A stretch of DNA of 64,000 nucleotides from BD2-11 clade cluster bacterium bin43 (GCA_002238605.1 MPMR01000007.1:30001-94000); one strand, 5' to 3'. Positions 37,937-47,044 are shown, counted from the stretch's first letter. Translations and numbers: made by a program. The notes: generated by a model from the sequence alone, not told the origin.

Positions 37937-38524
37937 ATGATACGCCGTCTCTACGACTGGGTGCTGAGCTGGGCCGGGACGCCGTACGGCGCCTGGGCGC
38001 TGGCGGTGCTCGCGCTGGCCGAGTCGTCCGTGTTCCCGATTCCGCCCGATCCGCTGCTTCTGGCGCTCTGCCTGGGGGCTCCGGCGGCATCCATGCGCTT
38101 CGCGGCGCTGACCACGGCGGCGTCGGTCATCGGCGGCGTGATCGGCTACGGCATCGGGGCGGGCGCGTGGCACCTCTTCGACCAGTTCTTCTTCAACCAT
38201 GTCCCCGGCGTGTCGGCGGAGAGCTTCGCGCGCGTGCAGGAGCTGTACGGGCGCTACGACTTCTGGGTGATCTTCCTGGCGGGCCTGACCCCGTTGCCGT
38301 ACAAGGTGTTCACGCTCTCGGCCGGGGTCTTCGCCATCGACTTCCCGGTGTTCGTGCTGGCCAGCTGCGTCTCGCGGGGATTGCGCTTCTTCGTGCTGGG
38401 AGGTCTGGTCTACCGATGGGGCTCCGCGTTGAGAGACGCGATCGATCGCCATTTCAACACCTTCACCTGGATCTTCGGCATTCTGCTCGTGGCGGGCTTC
38501 GCGGCGGTGGCGTTGCTCCGCTGA
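37937..38524 (+). CDS. YqaA-family (SNARE-associated/DedA superfamily) membrane protein
   Basis: The 195-residue polytopic protein has about five membrane segments and resembles YqaA of the DedA superfamily: an early ESSVFPIPPDPLLLAL stretch, then GYGIGAGAW and LAGLTPLPYKVFTLSAGVF. DedA relatives include lipid flippases. YqaA proteins lack the extended N-terminus of DedA, and their substrate is unknown. It follows surE by 19 bases and is followed by tRNA-Arg. Confidence 0.82.
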   Translation: MIRRLYDWVLSWAGTPYGAWALAVLALAESSVFPIPPDPLLLALCLGAPAASMRFAALTTAASVIGGVIGYGIGAGAWHLFDQFFFNHVPGVSAESFARVQELYGRYDFWVIFLAGLTPLPYKVFTLSAGVFAIDFPVFVLASCVSRGLRFFVLGGLVYRWGSALRDAIDRHFNTFTWIFGILLVAGFAAVALLR

Positions 38525-38553
38525 AGCGGACGGCGGTAGAATGGGGTTCGCGC

Positions 38554-38627
38554 GCCTCCGTAGCTCAGGTGGACAGAGCACCGGATTCCTAATCCGGGGG
38601 CCGCAGGTTCGAGTCCTGCCGGGGGCA
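38554..38627 (+). tRNA. tRNA-Arg (anticodon CCT)
   Basis: The 74-base cloverleaf has acceptor arms gcctccg/cgggggc (one wobble pair), an anticodon stem ccgga/tccgg with loop ttcctaa (anticodon CCT), and a T-arm gcagg-ttcgagt-cctgc. CCA is not encoded. It reads the codon AGG, a rare arginine codon in GC-rich genomes. Confidence 0.95.
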
Positions 38628-38692
38628 CTTCGAGAGGTCGCGGGCCGCAGGAGGCGGCCTGTCTTCACGTTCCGTCATCCGAGGTGAACCAG

Positions 38693-40600
38693 ATGATTTC
38701 CTTCGCTCATGCGCTCGTACTGGCCGCAGCGGTTCAGGCCGCGCCGGATCGCGTGGAAGTGCTCCCCGCCAGCGCGGAAGTCGCCGTCGACGCCGCGCTC
38801 ACGCTCACCGCCCGCGTCCTGGACGCCGAGGGAGTGGTGATCGACGGCGCTGCCGTCACCTGGGTATCCGTTACCCCCGAACTGCTGTCGGTGGATGAAT
38901 CCGGGCGTGTGACCGGACTGCGCCCCGGGAAGGGCCAGGTGGCCGCCATGGTCGGAGGCACGGTGGCGGGGTTCGCCGATCTGACCGTGCCGCAGCTGGG
39001 GGCCGCCACCCTGGAGGTGGCCGTGTCCGGTTCGATCATCGCGGGGACCAGCGCGCCGCTCCTGCTGGCGGCCACCACCCGGCTGGGAGAGGCGCTGGAC
39101 GCGCCGGTGGCATCCTTCACCTCCGGCGCGCCCGCGGTGGCCAGCGTGGACGCGCTGGGGCGCGTGTACGGCCTGACCCCCGGGAACGCGACCATCACGG
39201 TCCGGTCCGGTGAGGCCGAGGAGGCGGTGGAGGTCACCGTGGAGGCCGACCCGGGGTTCGCGTATGCGCTCGAGCCCGCGGCGTCCACGGTGCGCACCGG
39301 CGACGTGGTGCGCTTCCGGGCGGCCGCGAACCTTCCCTCGGGCGCCGGCGGGCCCGAGCTGATGCCGGCCTGGACGGTGGCGGGGGTGGGGGCCCAGATC
39401 GACGCCGACGGAGCGGAGGGCGTGTTCGTCGCCGAGGACCCGGGGCGCTACGTCGTCTACGCGGTGATCGGGGAGGGAGTGGTGCGCACCGCCAGTGTGG
39501 AGGTGACCGAGCGCATCTCCGATTCGGAGCTGATCCAGGTGGGGCGGGGGCCGATCTCCTCGCACCACTCCGGTGACATGTGGGCGTTCGAGGGCGTGGA
39601 CGGGCGCGACTATGTGTACGTGGGCACGTTCATGCACGACTGGATGAAGGTGTGGGACGTCACCGACAGCGGCGCGCCGGTGCTCACGGACTCGATCCAG
39701 CTGGACGCGCGCCGCATCAACGACGTCAAGATCCACCCCAACAACCGCGTCGGGATCGTCACCCGCGAGGGAGCCTCCAACCGCCGCAACGGCATGGTCA
39801 TGCTCGACCTCGCAAACCCGGCCCACCCGGAGATCGTTTCCCGTTACGACGAGACGCTCACCGGAGGGGTGCACAACGTGTGGATCCTGGGCGACGAGAA
39901 CCTCGTCTACGCCTGCCACAACGGCACCTCCGACATGCACATCATCGACATCTCCGACCCGGCCAACCCGGTCGAGGTGGGCCGCTGGGGGCTCGACAAG
40001 CAGGGTAAGACGCTGCACGACGTTATCGTGCAGGACGGCTACGCCTACCTCTCCTACTGGAACGACGGCGTGATCATGCTGGATGTCGGAGCCGGAACCC
40101 ACGACGGCACCGCCCGCGAGCCGGCCTTCGTGAGCCAGTTCAAGTATCCGATCGGCAACACCCACGTGGCGTGGCGCCACGGACGCTATCTCTACCTCGG
40201 TGACGAGATCTTCCCTCCGGGGTGGGATTCCGAGCGGCCCATCGAGGCGCGCGGCTTCATTCACGTGGTGGACTACTCCGACATCGAGAACCCGGTCGAG
40301 GTGGCGTGGTACGAGGTGCCCGAGGCGGGTGTGCACAACGTCTGGGCCGAGGGCGACCGTCTCTACCTGGGATACTACCAGGCGGGGCTGCGCGTCCTGG
40401 ACATCTCGGGCGAGCTGCGCGGCAACCTCTACGAGCAGGGCAGGGAGGTCGCGGCCTTTGTGCCCCGGGACGACGACATGGTGGTGCCCAACTGGCCCAT
40501 GACCTGGGGAGCCCAGATCTTCAAGGGCCGCATCTACTCGTCGGATCTGAATTCCGGGATCTGGATCACCGAGCTGAGGCCGAAGCGGGTGGTGTTCTGA
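38693..40600 (+). CDS. Secreted protein with Ig-like (BIG2) and LVIVD beta-propeller repeats
   Basis: The 635-residue product has a signal peptide (ISFAHALVLAAAVQA). Two Big_2-type Ig domains follow (about 20-180), the second with the typical SVDALGRVYGLTPGNATITV. The C-terminal two thirds contain LVIVD-like blades such as MVMLDLANPAHPEIVSRY, MHIIDISDPANPVEVGRW and IHVVDYSDIENPVEVAWY, which suggest a beta-propeller. Such proteins are extracellular or periplasmic and probably bind partners. ATG 38693 is preferred over GTG 38684 because of the gaggtg ribosome binding site 7 bases before it. Confidence 0.8.
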   Translation: MISFAHALVLAAAVQAAPDRVEVLPASAEVAVDAALTLTARVLDAEGVVIDGAAVTWVSVTPELLSVDESGRVTGLRPGKGQVAAMVGGTVAGFADLTVPQLGAATLEVAVSGSIIAGTSAPLLLAATTRLGEALDAPVASFTSGAPAVASVDALGRVYGLTPGNATITVRSGEAEEAVEVTVEADPGFAYALEPAASTVRTGDVVRFRAAANLPSGAGGPELMPAWTVAGVGAQIDADGAEGVFVAEDPGRYVVYAVIGEGVVRTASVEVTERISDSELIQVGRGPISSHHSGDMWAFEGVDGRDYVYVGTFMHDWMKVWDVTDSGAPVLTDSIQLDARRINDVKIHPNNRVGIVTREGASNRRNGMVMLDLANPAHPEIVSRYDETLTGGVHNVWILGDENLVYACHNGTSDMHIIDISDPANPVEVGRWGLDKQGKTLHDVIVQDGYAYLSYWNDGVIMLDVGAGTHDGTAREPAFVSQFKYPIGNTHVAWRHGRYLYLGDEIFPPGWDSERPIEARGFIHVVDYSDIENPVEVAWYEVPEAGVHNVWAEGDRLYLGYYQAGLRVLDISGELRGNLYEQGREVAAFVPRDDDMVVPNWPMTWGAQIFKGRIYSSDLNSGIWITELRPKRVVF

Positions 40601-40620
40601 GGGGGTGATTCCGCGCCTCT

Positions 40621-40656
40621 TTTGTTCGCCACTTTCGGCCTGACTTGGCCAACAAA
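40621..40656. terminator. Bidirectional terminator candidate between convergent genes
   Basis: tttgttcgcc (40621-40630) and ggccaacaaa (40647-40656) form a 10-bp stem with one mismatch around a 16-base loop. It lies between the plus-strand LVIVD gene ending at 40600 and the minus-strand DUF423 gene ending at 40659, which is where a shared terminator is expected. The outer stem is A/T rich on both strands. Confidence 0.6.
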
Positions 40657-40658
40657 CG

Positions 40659-41036
40659 CTAACCGCGCAGAAGGGCCACGAGCACCAGCAGCCATCCGGC
40701 GATGAGCAGCACCCCGCCGATCGGCGTGATGGCGCCGAGCCAGCGGGGCCCGGTCAGAACCAGCAGGTAGAGGCTGCCGGAAAACACCACCGCTCCGGCC
40801 ACCATCAGCCATCCTCCCCAGCCGGTCAGCGGACCGGCGAGGCGGGTGGCCAGCCACGCAACTCCGAGCAGGGCGAGCGCGTGGTACATCTGGTAGCGCA
40901 CCGCGGTCTCGAAGATCTCCAGGTCCCGCGCCTCCAGGCGCTCGCGCAGAGCGTGGGCCCCGAACGCGCCCAGCGCAACCGCCAGGAGCGCCAGCGCGGC
41001 GCCGCTCGCTGCCAGGGCGCGCGCCAGCGCGGTCAC
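40659..41036 (-). CDS. DUF423 small membrane protein
   Basis: The 125-residue protein has four predicted membrane segments and the DUF423 pattern: ALGAFGAHALRERL near residue 22, ETAVRYQMYHALALL near 43, and FSGSLYLLVLTG near 85 with LGAITPIGGVLLI. The family (E. coli YgdD) has no established function. It is transcribed away from the gamma-glutamyltransferase gene's end and lies in a convergent position with the LVIVD gene. Confidence 0.9.
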   Translation of the reverse strand: MTALARALAASGAALALLAVALGAFGAHALRERLEARDLEIFETAVRYQMYHALALLGVAWLATRLAGPLTGWGGWLMVAGAVVFSGSLYLLVLTGPRWLGAITPIGGVLLIAGWLLVLVALLRG

Positions 41037-41117
41037 CTTGCAGCCTCCTTCCTCACCGGTGCCGGCCGTTCCGGGACCATCCCGGTCATCGGCATGCCCG
41101 TGATCCAGGCGCTCCCC

Positions 41118-42893
41118 TCAGTACGCAATGGCGTAGGCCTCCCTCCTCGGGTCGGAAGCGGCGGTAAGGGTGCCGTCGCGGTCCCGGAGGATCATGTGGG
41201 CGCCCCCGAAGGTGGCCGTCCACCCGTGCACGATCTCGATCTGATGGCCCAACGCCTCGAGTTCTTCCAGGACGGACGCGCCGACGCGATCCTCGAAGGC
41301 CACTCCGAGTCCGTTGTAGCTGCGGAAGCGGGCCGCTTCGATGGCTGCCTGGGGCGTCATCCCGAACAGTACCATGTTGTTGACGATCTGGATCAGGCTC
41401 TGCGGCTGGCTGTCGCCCCCGGGCGTGCCCAGGGTGAAGGCGAAGCTTCCGTCGCTGCGGAGCGCCATCATCGGCGACAGGGTGTGATAGGGCCGTTTGC
41501 CGGGCGCGATGATGTTGGGATGGCCCGCCTGGAGATTGAAGAGGGCGCCCCGGTTGTGTAGCACGATCCCCGTTTCGGGCTCGAGCAGACCTGACCCGAA
41601 GCCGGCGAACAGGCTCTGGATCCAGCTGACCGCGTTGCCCCACTGGTCCACGGCGGTCAGGTATACGGTGTCGCCGGAGTCGTCCCGGGACGCTCCGCCA
41701 CCCGCGGCCATCTCCGCGCCCACGCCCGCCGCGCGCGCCTCCGCTGCGGCACCCGCGTCCACCATGCCCGCGCGCCGGGCCAGGTAGTCGGGGTCGAGCA
41801 GGCGATCCAGCGGGATGTCGCTGAATGCCGGGTCGGCGGCCCACTGGTCGCGGTCGGCGAAGGCCAGCTTCTTCATCTCGATGAGGGTGTGGAGATAGCC
41901 GGCGGTGTTGTGGCCCAACTCCTTCATGTCGAACGACTTCGCCATTTCGAACAGCTGCAGCTGGGCGATGCCCTGGGTGTTGGGCGGCATCACCAGCATG
42001 GTGTGATCCTCGTAGTCGCCCCGCAGCGGCTCCACCCAGGTGGTAGTGTGCGCCGCCAGGTCCGGAGTTCGCACGTAGCCGCCCTCCGCCTCCAGGAAGG
42101 CGCCGATGCGGTCGGCTACGAAGCCCTGGTAGAAGCCGTCCCGACCGTCGGCGGCGACGCGCTCCAGGGTGGCGGCCAGTTCCGGGTTCCGGAGCAGGCT
42201 GCCCACCGGCGGCGGCGCCCCGCCCGGCAGGTAGAGCGCCCGCGCGTGGTCGTTCAGCGACCGCGAAGAGCCCGCGATGTCGCTGGCGAGCCGCGTGGAG
42301 ACGGGGAAGCCGTCGCGGGCGTAGCCGATGGCGGGCGCCAGCAACTCTGCCAGCGGCCGGGTGCCGAAGCGGTCCAGGGCATCCACCCAGGCCGCCACCG
42401 CGCCGGGAACCGAGACCGAGAGGGGGCCGTTGCCGGGCACCCGGTCGAGTTCGCGTTCGGCGAAAAGGGCGGGGGTGGCCAGCGCGCCGGCGCGACCGCT
42501 TCCGTTCATCGCGTACACGCGCCCGCTTTCGGCCTCATGGTAGATCATGAAAGCGTCACCGCCGACACCGTTCATGTGCGGACGCACCACGGCCAGCACC
42601 CCCGCCATGGCGATTGCCGCGTCGATGGCGTTGCCGCCCCGGCGCAGCACCTCGTGGCCCGCGGCGGCGGCAAGCGGATGGCCGGCGGACACGGCCGCGG
42701 TGACGCCGCGCACGTCGGGACGGTTGGTGGCGGGGAAGACCACCTCCCCGGAACTCTGTCCGGCCGTGCTGGCCTGAGCCGGCGCTTCCGCGGTCTCGCA
42801 CGCGGCCGCGGCCAGAAGGGCGCTGATGGCCAGGGTGACGGCCGTGACCGTGCCCGCGGTGCGACGTGGGGCTCGAGCGGGAGCTTCGCGCAT
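41118..42893 (-). CDS. ggt: Gamma-glutamyltransferase-family lipoprotein
   Basis: The family cleaves gamma-glutamyl bonds, for example in glutathione, after self-cleavage into two chains. The 591-residue product from ATG 42893 has a lipoprotein signal (ISALLAAAAC) and the large-subunit motif GGNAIDAAIAMAGVLAVVRP. The small subunit should begin at the threonine in DSGDTVYLTAVDQWGNAVS, and GTPGGDSQPQ lies near the C-terminus. The frame is open to 43088, but codons before 42893 run through a tandem repeat and give no signal. Homologous Ywrd-type enzymes act on other substrates, so the substrate is open. Confidence 0.85.
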   Translation of the reverse strand: MREAPARAPRRTAGTVTAVTLAISALLAAAACETAEAPAQASTAGQSSGEVVFPATNRPDVRGVTAAVSAGHPLAAAAGHEVLRRGGNAIDAAIAMAGVLAVVRPHMNGVGGDAFMIYHEAESGRVYAMNGSGRAGALATPALFAERELDRVPGNGPLSVSVPGAVAAWVDALDRFGTRPLAELLAPAIGYARDGFPVSTRLASDIAGSSRSLNDHARALYLPGGAPPPVGSLLRNPELAATLERVAADGRDGFYQGFVADRIGAFLEAEGGYVRTPDLAAHTTTWVEPLRGDYEDHTMLVMPPNTQGIAQLQLFEMAKSFDMKELGHNTAGYLHTLIEMKKLAFADRDQWAADPAFSDIPLDRLLDPDYLARRAGMVDAGAAAEARAAGVGAEMAAGGGASRDDSGDTVYLTAVDQWGNAVSWIQSLFAGFGSGLLEPETGIVLHNRGALFNLQAGHPNIIAPGKRPYHTLSPMMALRSDGSFAFTLGTPGGDSQPQSLIQIVNNMVLFGMTPQAAIEAARFRSYNGLGVAFEDRVGASVLEELEALGHQIEIVHGWTATFGGAHMILRDRDGTLTAASDPRREAYAIAY

Positions 42894-42998
42894 GAGTGAC
42901 GCTCCTGGATTCCAGTTGATGGTTGGCTTGCAGAAGAGGGGGAATGTCCCTGTCGTTCTCCGTGTGCAGGATGCTACCGCGAGGCGGGCGCGCGCCAG

Positions 42999-43191
42999 CC
43001 CCGCGGCCATCAGGCACGACGCCACGTTCGGCCCTGCACCCGCCGGCCTTGCGGCCATCTGGGCGCGACGCCGCGTCCGGCTCTGCACCCGCCAGCCCTG
43101 CGGCCATCAGGCACGACGCCACGTCCGGCTCTGAACCCGCCGGCCCCGCCGCCAGCAGGCAAGACGCCGTGCCCGGCCCTGCACCCGCCGG
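42999..43191. repeat. Four tandem copies of a 48-bp repeat
   Basis: Four contiguous units start at 42999, 43047, 43096 and 43144. Units 1, 3 and 4 are 48 bases; unit 2 is 49. A conserved core is gccatcaggcacgacgcc in units 1 and 3. The array fills the middle of the roughly 400-base gap between the divergent ggt-like and antiporter genes. The one-base insertion breaks any common reading frame, so it is probably non-coding. Confidence 0.9.
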
Positions 43192-43289
43192 CCCCGCGCG
43201 CCCCCGGGGCCGTGAGCGGAGAGCATCGCCTGCCCGCCGGGTCGAGCGCGCGGCTGGTGCGGACACCCGGTCGCGGACAGGTTCGGGTC

Positions 43290-44681
43290 ATGACGAACAA
43301 GCGGGGACTCGGGGTTTGGATGTGCACCTCCCTGGTGGCGGGGAGCATGATCGGCTCGGGCATCTTTCTTCTCCCGGCCTCGCTGGCCCCGTTCGGGGGC
43401 ATCAGCATCGTGGGGTGGCTGGTTAGCGCCGGAGGAGCGATGTGTCTGGCGCTGGTCCTCGCCCGGCTCGGGGCCACGTTGCCGAAGGTCGGCGGGCCCT
43501 ACGCGTACGGCCGCGAGGGGTTCGGCGATTTCGTGGGGTTCTGGATCGCATGGTCCTACTGGATTTCGCTGCTGGCGGGCAACGCGGCCCTGGCCGTCGC
43601 CACCGCGAGCTACGCCACCGTCTTCTGGCCGGTGCTCGCGGCCTCGCCGGCCGCGGGCCTGGCCATGGCGCTGGCCGTCCTGTGGACCCTCGCGCTGGTC
43701 AACGCGCACGGCGTGCGCACGGCGGGGCTGGTCCAGCTCGTGACCACCGTGCTCAAACTGTTGCCGCTGGCGGCGATCGGAACCGTCGGGTTCGTCTACT
43801 TCCAGGCCGACCACTTCCAACCGTTCAACCCCGCCGGAGAGAGCCCGTTCAGCGCCGTAACGGCGACAGTCGCGCTCACCCTGTGGGCGTTTCTGGGGCT
43901 GGAGGCCGGAACGGTTCCCGCGGGCGACGTGCGCGACCCGGCCCGCACGATCCCGAAGGCCACGATCCTGGGCACGTCGATCGCCGCGGTCGTCTACATT
44001 GCGTGCACCGCCGCCGTCATGGGCATCATCGCGCCCGCGGAGCTTGCGTCGTCCACGGCGCCGTTCGCCGACGCGGCCGACTCCATCTGGGGGACCTGGG
44101 GGCGATGGATCATCGGTGCGGGGGCCACCATCTCCTGCTTCGGCGCCCTCAACGGCTGGGTTCTGCTGACCGGCCAGATCCCGCGCGCCGCCGCCCTCGA
44201 CGGCCTGCTCCCGGCGCGCTTTGCACACCTGAGCTCACGTGGCACGCCGGTCGCGGGGATCTTCCTTTCGGCAGCCCTCGCGACGATCCTCATCGCCATG
44301 AACTATACCAGGGGCCTGGTGCAGGCCTTCACCTTCCTCATCCTGCTGGCCACCCTGGCGACGCTGCTGCCCTACGTCTTCACGAGCATGACGGGACTCA
44401 TGATGGCCCTTCGCGAGCGCGCCAGGTCACGAATTCATGGCCGCGCGGCCGCCGGGCCTCTCGCGCGGGCGATCGTGAGCGTGCTGGCGTTCGGGTTCTC
44501 GCTGTGGGCGGTGGTGGGCGCCGGCGCCGAAACCGTGTTCTGGGGCTTCCTCATGCTGCTGGCCGGGGTCCCGGTCTTCGCCGCGATGCGGTGGCGGCGG
44601 GACGGCTCGTCCGGGAGTGGGTCGGCCTCCGGAGGTGGATCGGGGACGCCGGGTGACCGAGCGGCGGAAGAATGGCGATGA
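43290..44681 (+). CDS. APC-family amino-acid permease/antiporter (AdiC-like)
   Basis: The 463-residue polytopic protein, with about 12 membrane segments, belongs to the amino acid-polyamine-organocation family. The first helix carries GSMIGSGIFLLPASLAPFGG, which resembles the arginine/agmatine antiporter group; WAFLGLEAGTVPAGDVRDP in helix 6 is also typical. The next gene, overlapping by 10 bases, encodes a dimethylarginine/arginine hydrolase-type enzyme, which hints that arginine or a derivative is transported. ATG 43290 is chosen as the start that fits the family; the frame is open from 43212. Confidence 0.85.
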   Translation: MTNKRGLGVWMCTSLVAGSMIGSGIFLLPASLAPFGGISIVGWLVSAGGAMCLALVLARLGATLPKVGGPYAYGREGFGDFVGFWIAWSYWISLLAGNAALAVATASYATVFWPVLAASPAAGLAMALAVLWTLALVNAHGVRTAGLVQLVTTVLKLLPLAAIGTVGFVYFQADHFQPFNPAGESPFSAVTATVALTLWAFLGLEAGTVPAGDVRDPARTIPKATILGTSIAAVVYIACTAAVMGIIAPAELASSTAPFADAADSIWGTWGRWIIGAGATISCFGALNGWVLLTGQIPRAAALDGLLPARFAHLSSRGTPVAGIFLSAALATILIAMNYTRGLVQAFTFLILLATLATLLPYVFTSMTGLMMALRERARSRIHGRAAAGPLARAIVSVLAFGFSLWAVVGAGAETVFWGFLMLLAGVPVFAAMRWRRDGSSGSGSASGGGSGTPGDRAAEEWR

Positions 44682-45595
44682 GCCCCGGACCGGGGGGCGG
44701 GCCGGCAGACGAGTCTCCGGGGACGGGCAGCTTCGGCGTGGCGAGCATGACGGATCCGCTCCGGCGGGTCGCGATGCGCCGTCCGGGCCCGGCCATGCGC
44801 GAAGCCGATCCGGCGCTCTGGCACTACGCAGGACCGCTGGATGCGGACCGCCTGACGCGCCAGTACGACGCGTTCACGGCCGTCGTCGCCGAGTCGGGGG
44901 CGGAGATCGAGTGGATGCCCGAAGCCGACGACGGCCTCGCCGACTCGATCTTCGTCTTCGATCCCTCCTTCATGACCCCCGCAGGCGCCATCCTGCTCCG
45001 CCCCGGCAAGTCCCTCCGGCGCCCCGAAGTGGCGCTTCACGAAGCACTCTTCCGGCACCTGGGCGTGCCCGTCGTCGGAAGGGTAGCGCCTCCGGGCATG
45101 GCGGAGGGGGGCGACCTCCTGTGGATCGACGACACCACGCTCGTCGCGGCGCGCTCGTTCCGCACCAATCAAGCCGGAATCGATCGACTTCGCGGCATCC
45201 TGGAGCCTCTCGGCGTCCGGATTCTGGCGTTCGATCTTCCCGTGTGGCAGGGCCGCGCCGCCTGCCTGCACCTGCTCTCGATCATCAGCCCGCTGGATCG
45301 CGATCTGGCGCTGGTCTACCCGCGCCTCCTGCCCGTGGCGCTGCGCGAGCTGCTGCGGGAGAAGGGCATCCGGTGCCTGGCGGCGAGCGACGAGGAGTTC
45401 GAGGCATCGAACGGGCTGAACCTGAACGTGCTCTCGGTGGCGCCACGGAACTGCATCGCGGTCGACGGATTCCCGCATACGGTGGGATTGATGCGCGATG
45501 CCGGGTGCCGGGTGGCATGCTTCGAAGCGGATGCCCTCTGCATCCCGTGCGAAGGCGGGCCGACATGCCTTACCCTGCCTCTGTGGCGGGCGTAG
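44672..45595 (+). CDS. DDAH/amidinotransferase-family hydrolase
   Basis: The 307-residue product belongs to the guanidine-group-modifying superfamily with a pentein fold. It has EGGDLLWIDD near residue 149, ACLHLLSIISPLDRDLALVY near 195 with the catalytic histidine, and the C-terminal CEGGPTCLTLPL with the catalytic cysteine. These match dimethylarginine dimethylaminohydrolases, which release citrulline; close relatives use other guanidines. Possible starts are ATG 44672 or 44678, both overlapping the antiporter gene, or ATG 44747 nearer the conserved N-terminus. The pair with the antiporter suggests a small arginine-derivative catabolic unit. Confidence 0.82.
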   Translation: MAMSPGPGGGPADESPGTGSFGVASMTDPLRRVAMRRPGPAMREADPALWHYAGPLDADRLTRQYDAFTAVVAESGAEIEWMPEADDGLADSIFVFDPSFMTPAGAILLRPGKSLRRPEVALHEALFRHLGVPVVGRVAPPGMAEGGDLLWIDDTTLVAARSFRTNQAGIDRLRGILEPLGVRILAFDLPVWQGRAACLHLLSIISPLDRDLALVYPRLLPVALRELLREKGIRCLAASDEEFEASNGLNLNVLSVAPRNCIAVDGFPHTVGLMRDAGCRVACFEADALCIPCEGGPTCLTLPLWRA

Positions 45596-45760
45596 GCCCG
45601 CGCTACCGCGGTGCTCGGCTTCGAGTACGGCTGCGGCGACCGTCCGGGGAGCCACCGTGTGGCCTGAGGGTTGGTGCAACACCGACGCGGCGATTCCGTA
45701 CTGGATTACCGGACGGATTCGGATTCCATCACTTCGCGACACCGCTATGGAGGCGGGCCA

Positions 45761-46060
45761 ATGGACTGGGAAGCTCTCGTCGCCCTGGTAGTTCCTACCG
45801 TATTCATCGTCACGGTCGGGGGCGTAATCGTGCTGCGGCCCATCGCCAAGCGCTTCGGCACGCTGCTCGATGCGATGGCTCGGGAGAGGTCCGGCGCTCC
45901 CCCGGAGGAGATCCGCCGCCTGGGCGAGGCGGTCGCAACCGTGAACGATCGGCTGACGCTGCTGGAGGAGCGTCTCGATTTCACCGAGCGGCTGATCGGC
46001 CCACGCGCATCCGGCGGCACCGGTCCCGCCGGGGGCGAAGGAAAGCCGCCAGGCTATTAG
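45761..46060 (+). CDS. Small membrane protein with C-terminal coiled coil
   Basis: The 99-residue product has one N-terminal membrane segment (LVALVVPTVFIVTVGGVIVL, about residues 6-25) and then a helical segment with heptad-like spacing (RLGEAVATVNDRLTLLEERL, about 53-72), ending in a Gly-rich tail. No family is recognised. ATG 45761 follows a ggaggcgggcca ribosome binding site. The gap before it (45596-45760) shows no other feature. It converges on ppk2 with only 25 bases between the stops. Confidence 0.65.
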   Translation: MDWEALVALVVPTVFIVTVGGVIVLRPIAKRFGTLLDAMARERSGAPPEEIRRLGEAVATVNDRLTLLEERLDFTERLIGPRASGGTGPAGGEGKPPGY

Positions 46061-46085
46061 CCAAGCAAAGCTAAGCTAGCCTAAG

Positions 46086-47009
46086 CTAACGGCTGATCGT
46101 CGTGCCGGACGGGCCCGGGTCAGCCGACATCGGTTGGTCGCGGCGTACCACGACAGTGGCCGAATCCGCGATCAACGGGTCGGGACCGGTTACCACTTCG
46201 TGATCCTTGTCCGGATAGTCCAGGCGGGAAAGGAAATACTGCATCGCGGCGATGCGCGCGCGCTTCTTGTCGTCCGACTTGATCACCGTCCACGGCGCGT
46301 CCGCCGTGTCCGTATAGAAGAACATCGCCTCCTTGGCCTGCGTGTAGTCGTCCCACTTGTTCAGCGACGCCAGGTCGACCGGGGAGATCTTCCACTGCTT
46401 GAGCGGGTCGGTGTTGCGGCGCTCGAAGCGGTGCGCCTGTTCGTCCTGCGACACCGAGAAATAGAACTTGAAGAGCAGGATGCCGCTGTTGACCAGCATC
46501 CGTTCGAGTTCCGGGCACTGGCGCAGGAACTCGAGGTACTCCTGCCCGGTGCAGAATCCCATGACGCGCTCGACGCCCGCGCGGTTGTACCACGAGCGGT
46601 CGAAGAGCACCATTTCCCCGGTCGACGGCAAGTGTCGGACATAGCGCTGGAAGTACCACTGGCCCCGCTCGACTTCGCTCGGCTTGTCGAGGGCGACGAC
46701 GCGCGCGCCACGCGGATTGAGGTGCTCCATGAACCGCTTGATGGTGCCGCCCTTGCCGGCTGCGTCGCGTCCTTCGAACAGAATGACGATCTTCTTCCCG
46801 GACCGTCGCACCCAGCGCTGGACCTTCAACAGCTCGACCTGCAGTTGCGCCTTCTGCCGCTCGTATTCCTTCCGCTTCATCTTGTCGCGGTAGGGATAGA
46901 CGCCGTCCCGAAAGATGCGCTCGACCGTGACCGGACCCCGAGGGTCCTCGGCGGGTCTGTTGAGCGTGCGGGCCTGGTCGCTGTTTCGTCCGATCATGTT
47001 GCCGCTCAT
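46086..47009 (-). CDS. ppk2: Polyphosphate kinase 2 (PPK2)
   Basis: PPK2 transfers phosphate between polyphosphate and nucleotides, usually making GTP or ATP from the diphosphates. In 307 residues the P-loop FEGRDAAGKGGTIKRFMEHL is near residue 75, the Walker B-like DRSWYNRAGVERVMGF near 133, and the lid region is rich in arginine. Length and motifs fit class I PPK2. ATG 47009 follows a strong aggagaaggg ribosome binding site. The upstream neighbour on the same strand is a TPR protein gene 35 bases away. Confidence 0.93.
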   Translation of the reverse strand: MSGNMIGRNSDQARTLNRPAEDPRGPVTVERIFRDGVYPYRDKMKRKEYERQKAQLQVELLKVQRWVRRSGKKIVILFEGRDAAGKGGTIKRFMEHLNPRGARVVALDKPSEVERGQWYFQRYVRHLPSTGEMVLFDRSWYNRAGVERVMGFCTGQEYLEFLRQCPELERMLVNSGILLFKFYFSVSQDEQAHRFERRNTDPLKQWKISPVDLASLNKWDDYTQAKEAMFFYTDTADAPWTVIKSDDKKRARIAAMQYFLSRLDYPDKDHEVVTGPDPLIADSATVVVRRDQPMSADPGPSGTTISR

Positions 47010-47044
47010 GATGCGCTCTCCCTTCTCCTGATCGAGCCCTTCCG

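Noticed and set aside
42999-43191. CRISPR array
   Set aside because: The 48-bp units are directly contiguous with no unique spacers, and no cas gene is in the window.
46071-46090. 10-bp direct repeat ctaagctagc / ctaagctaac between convergent genes
   Set aside because: It is short, overlaps the ppk2 stop codon and shows no hairpin with a T-run, so no function such as a terminator can be supported.
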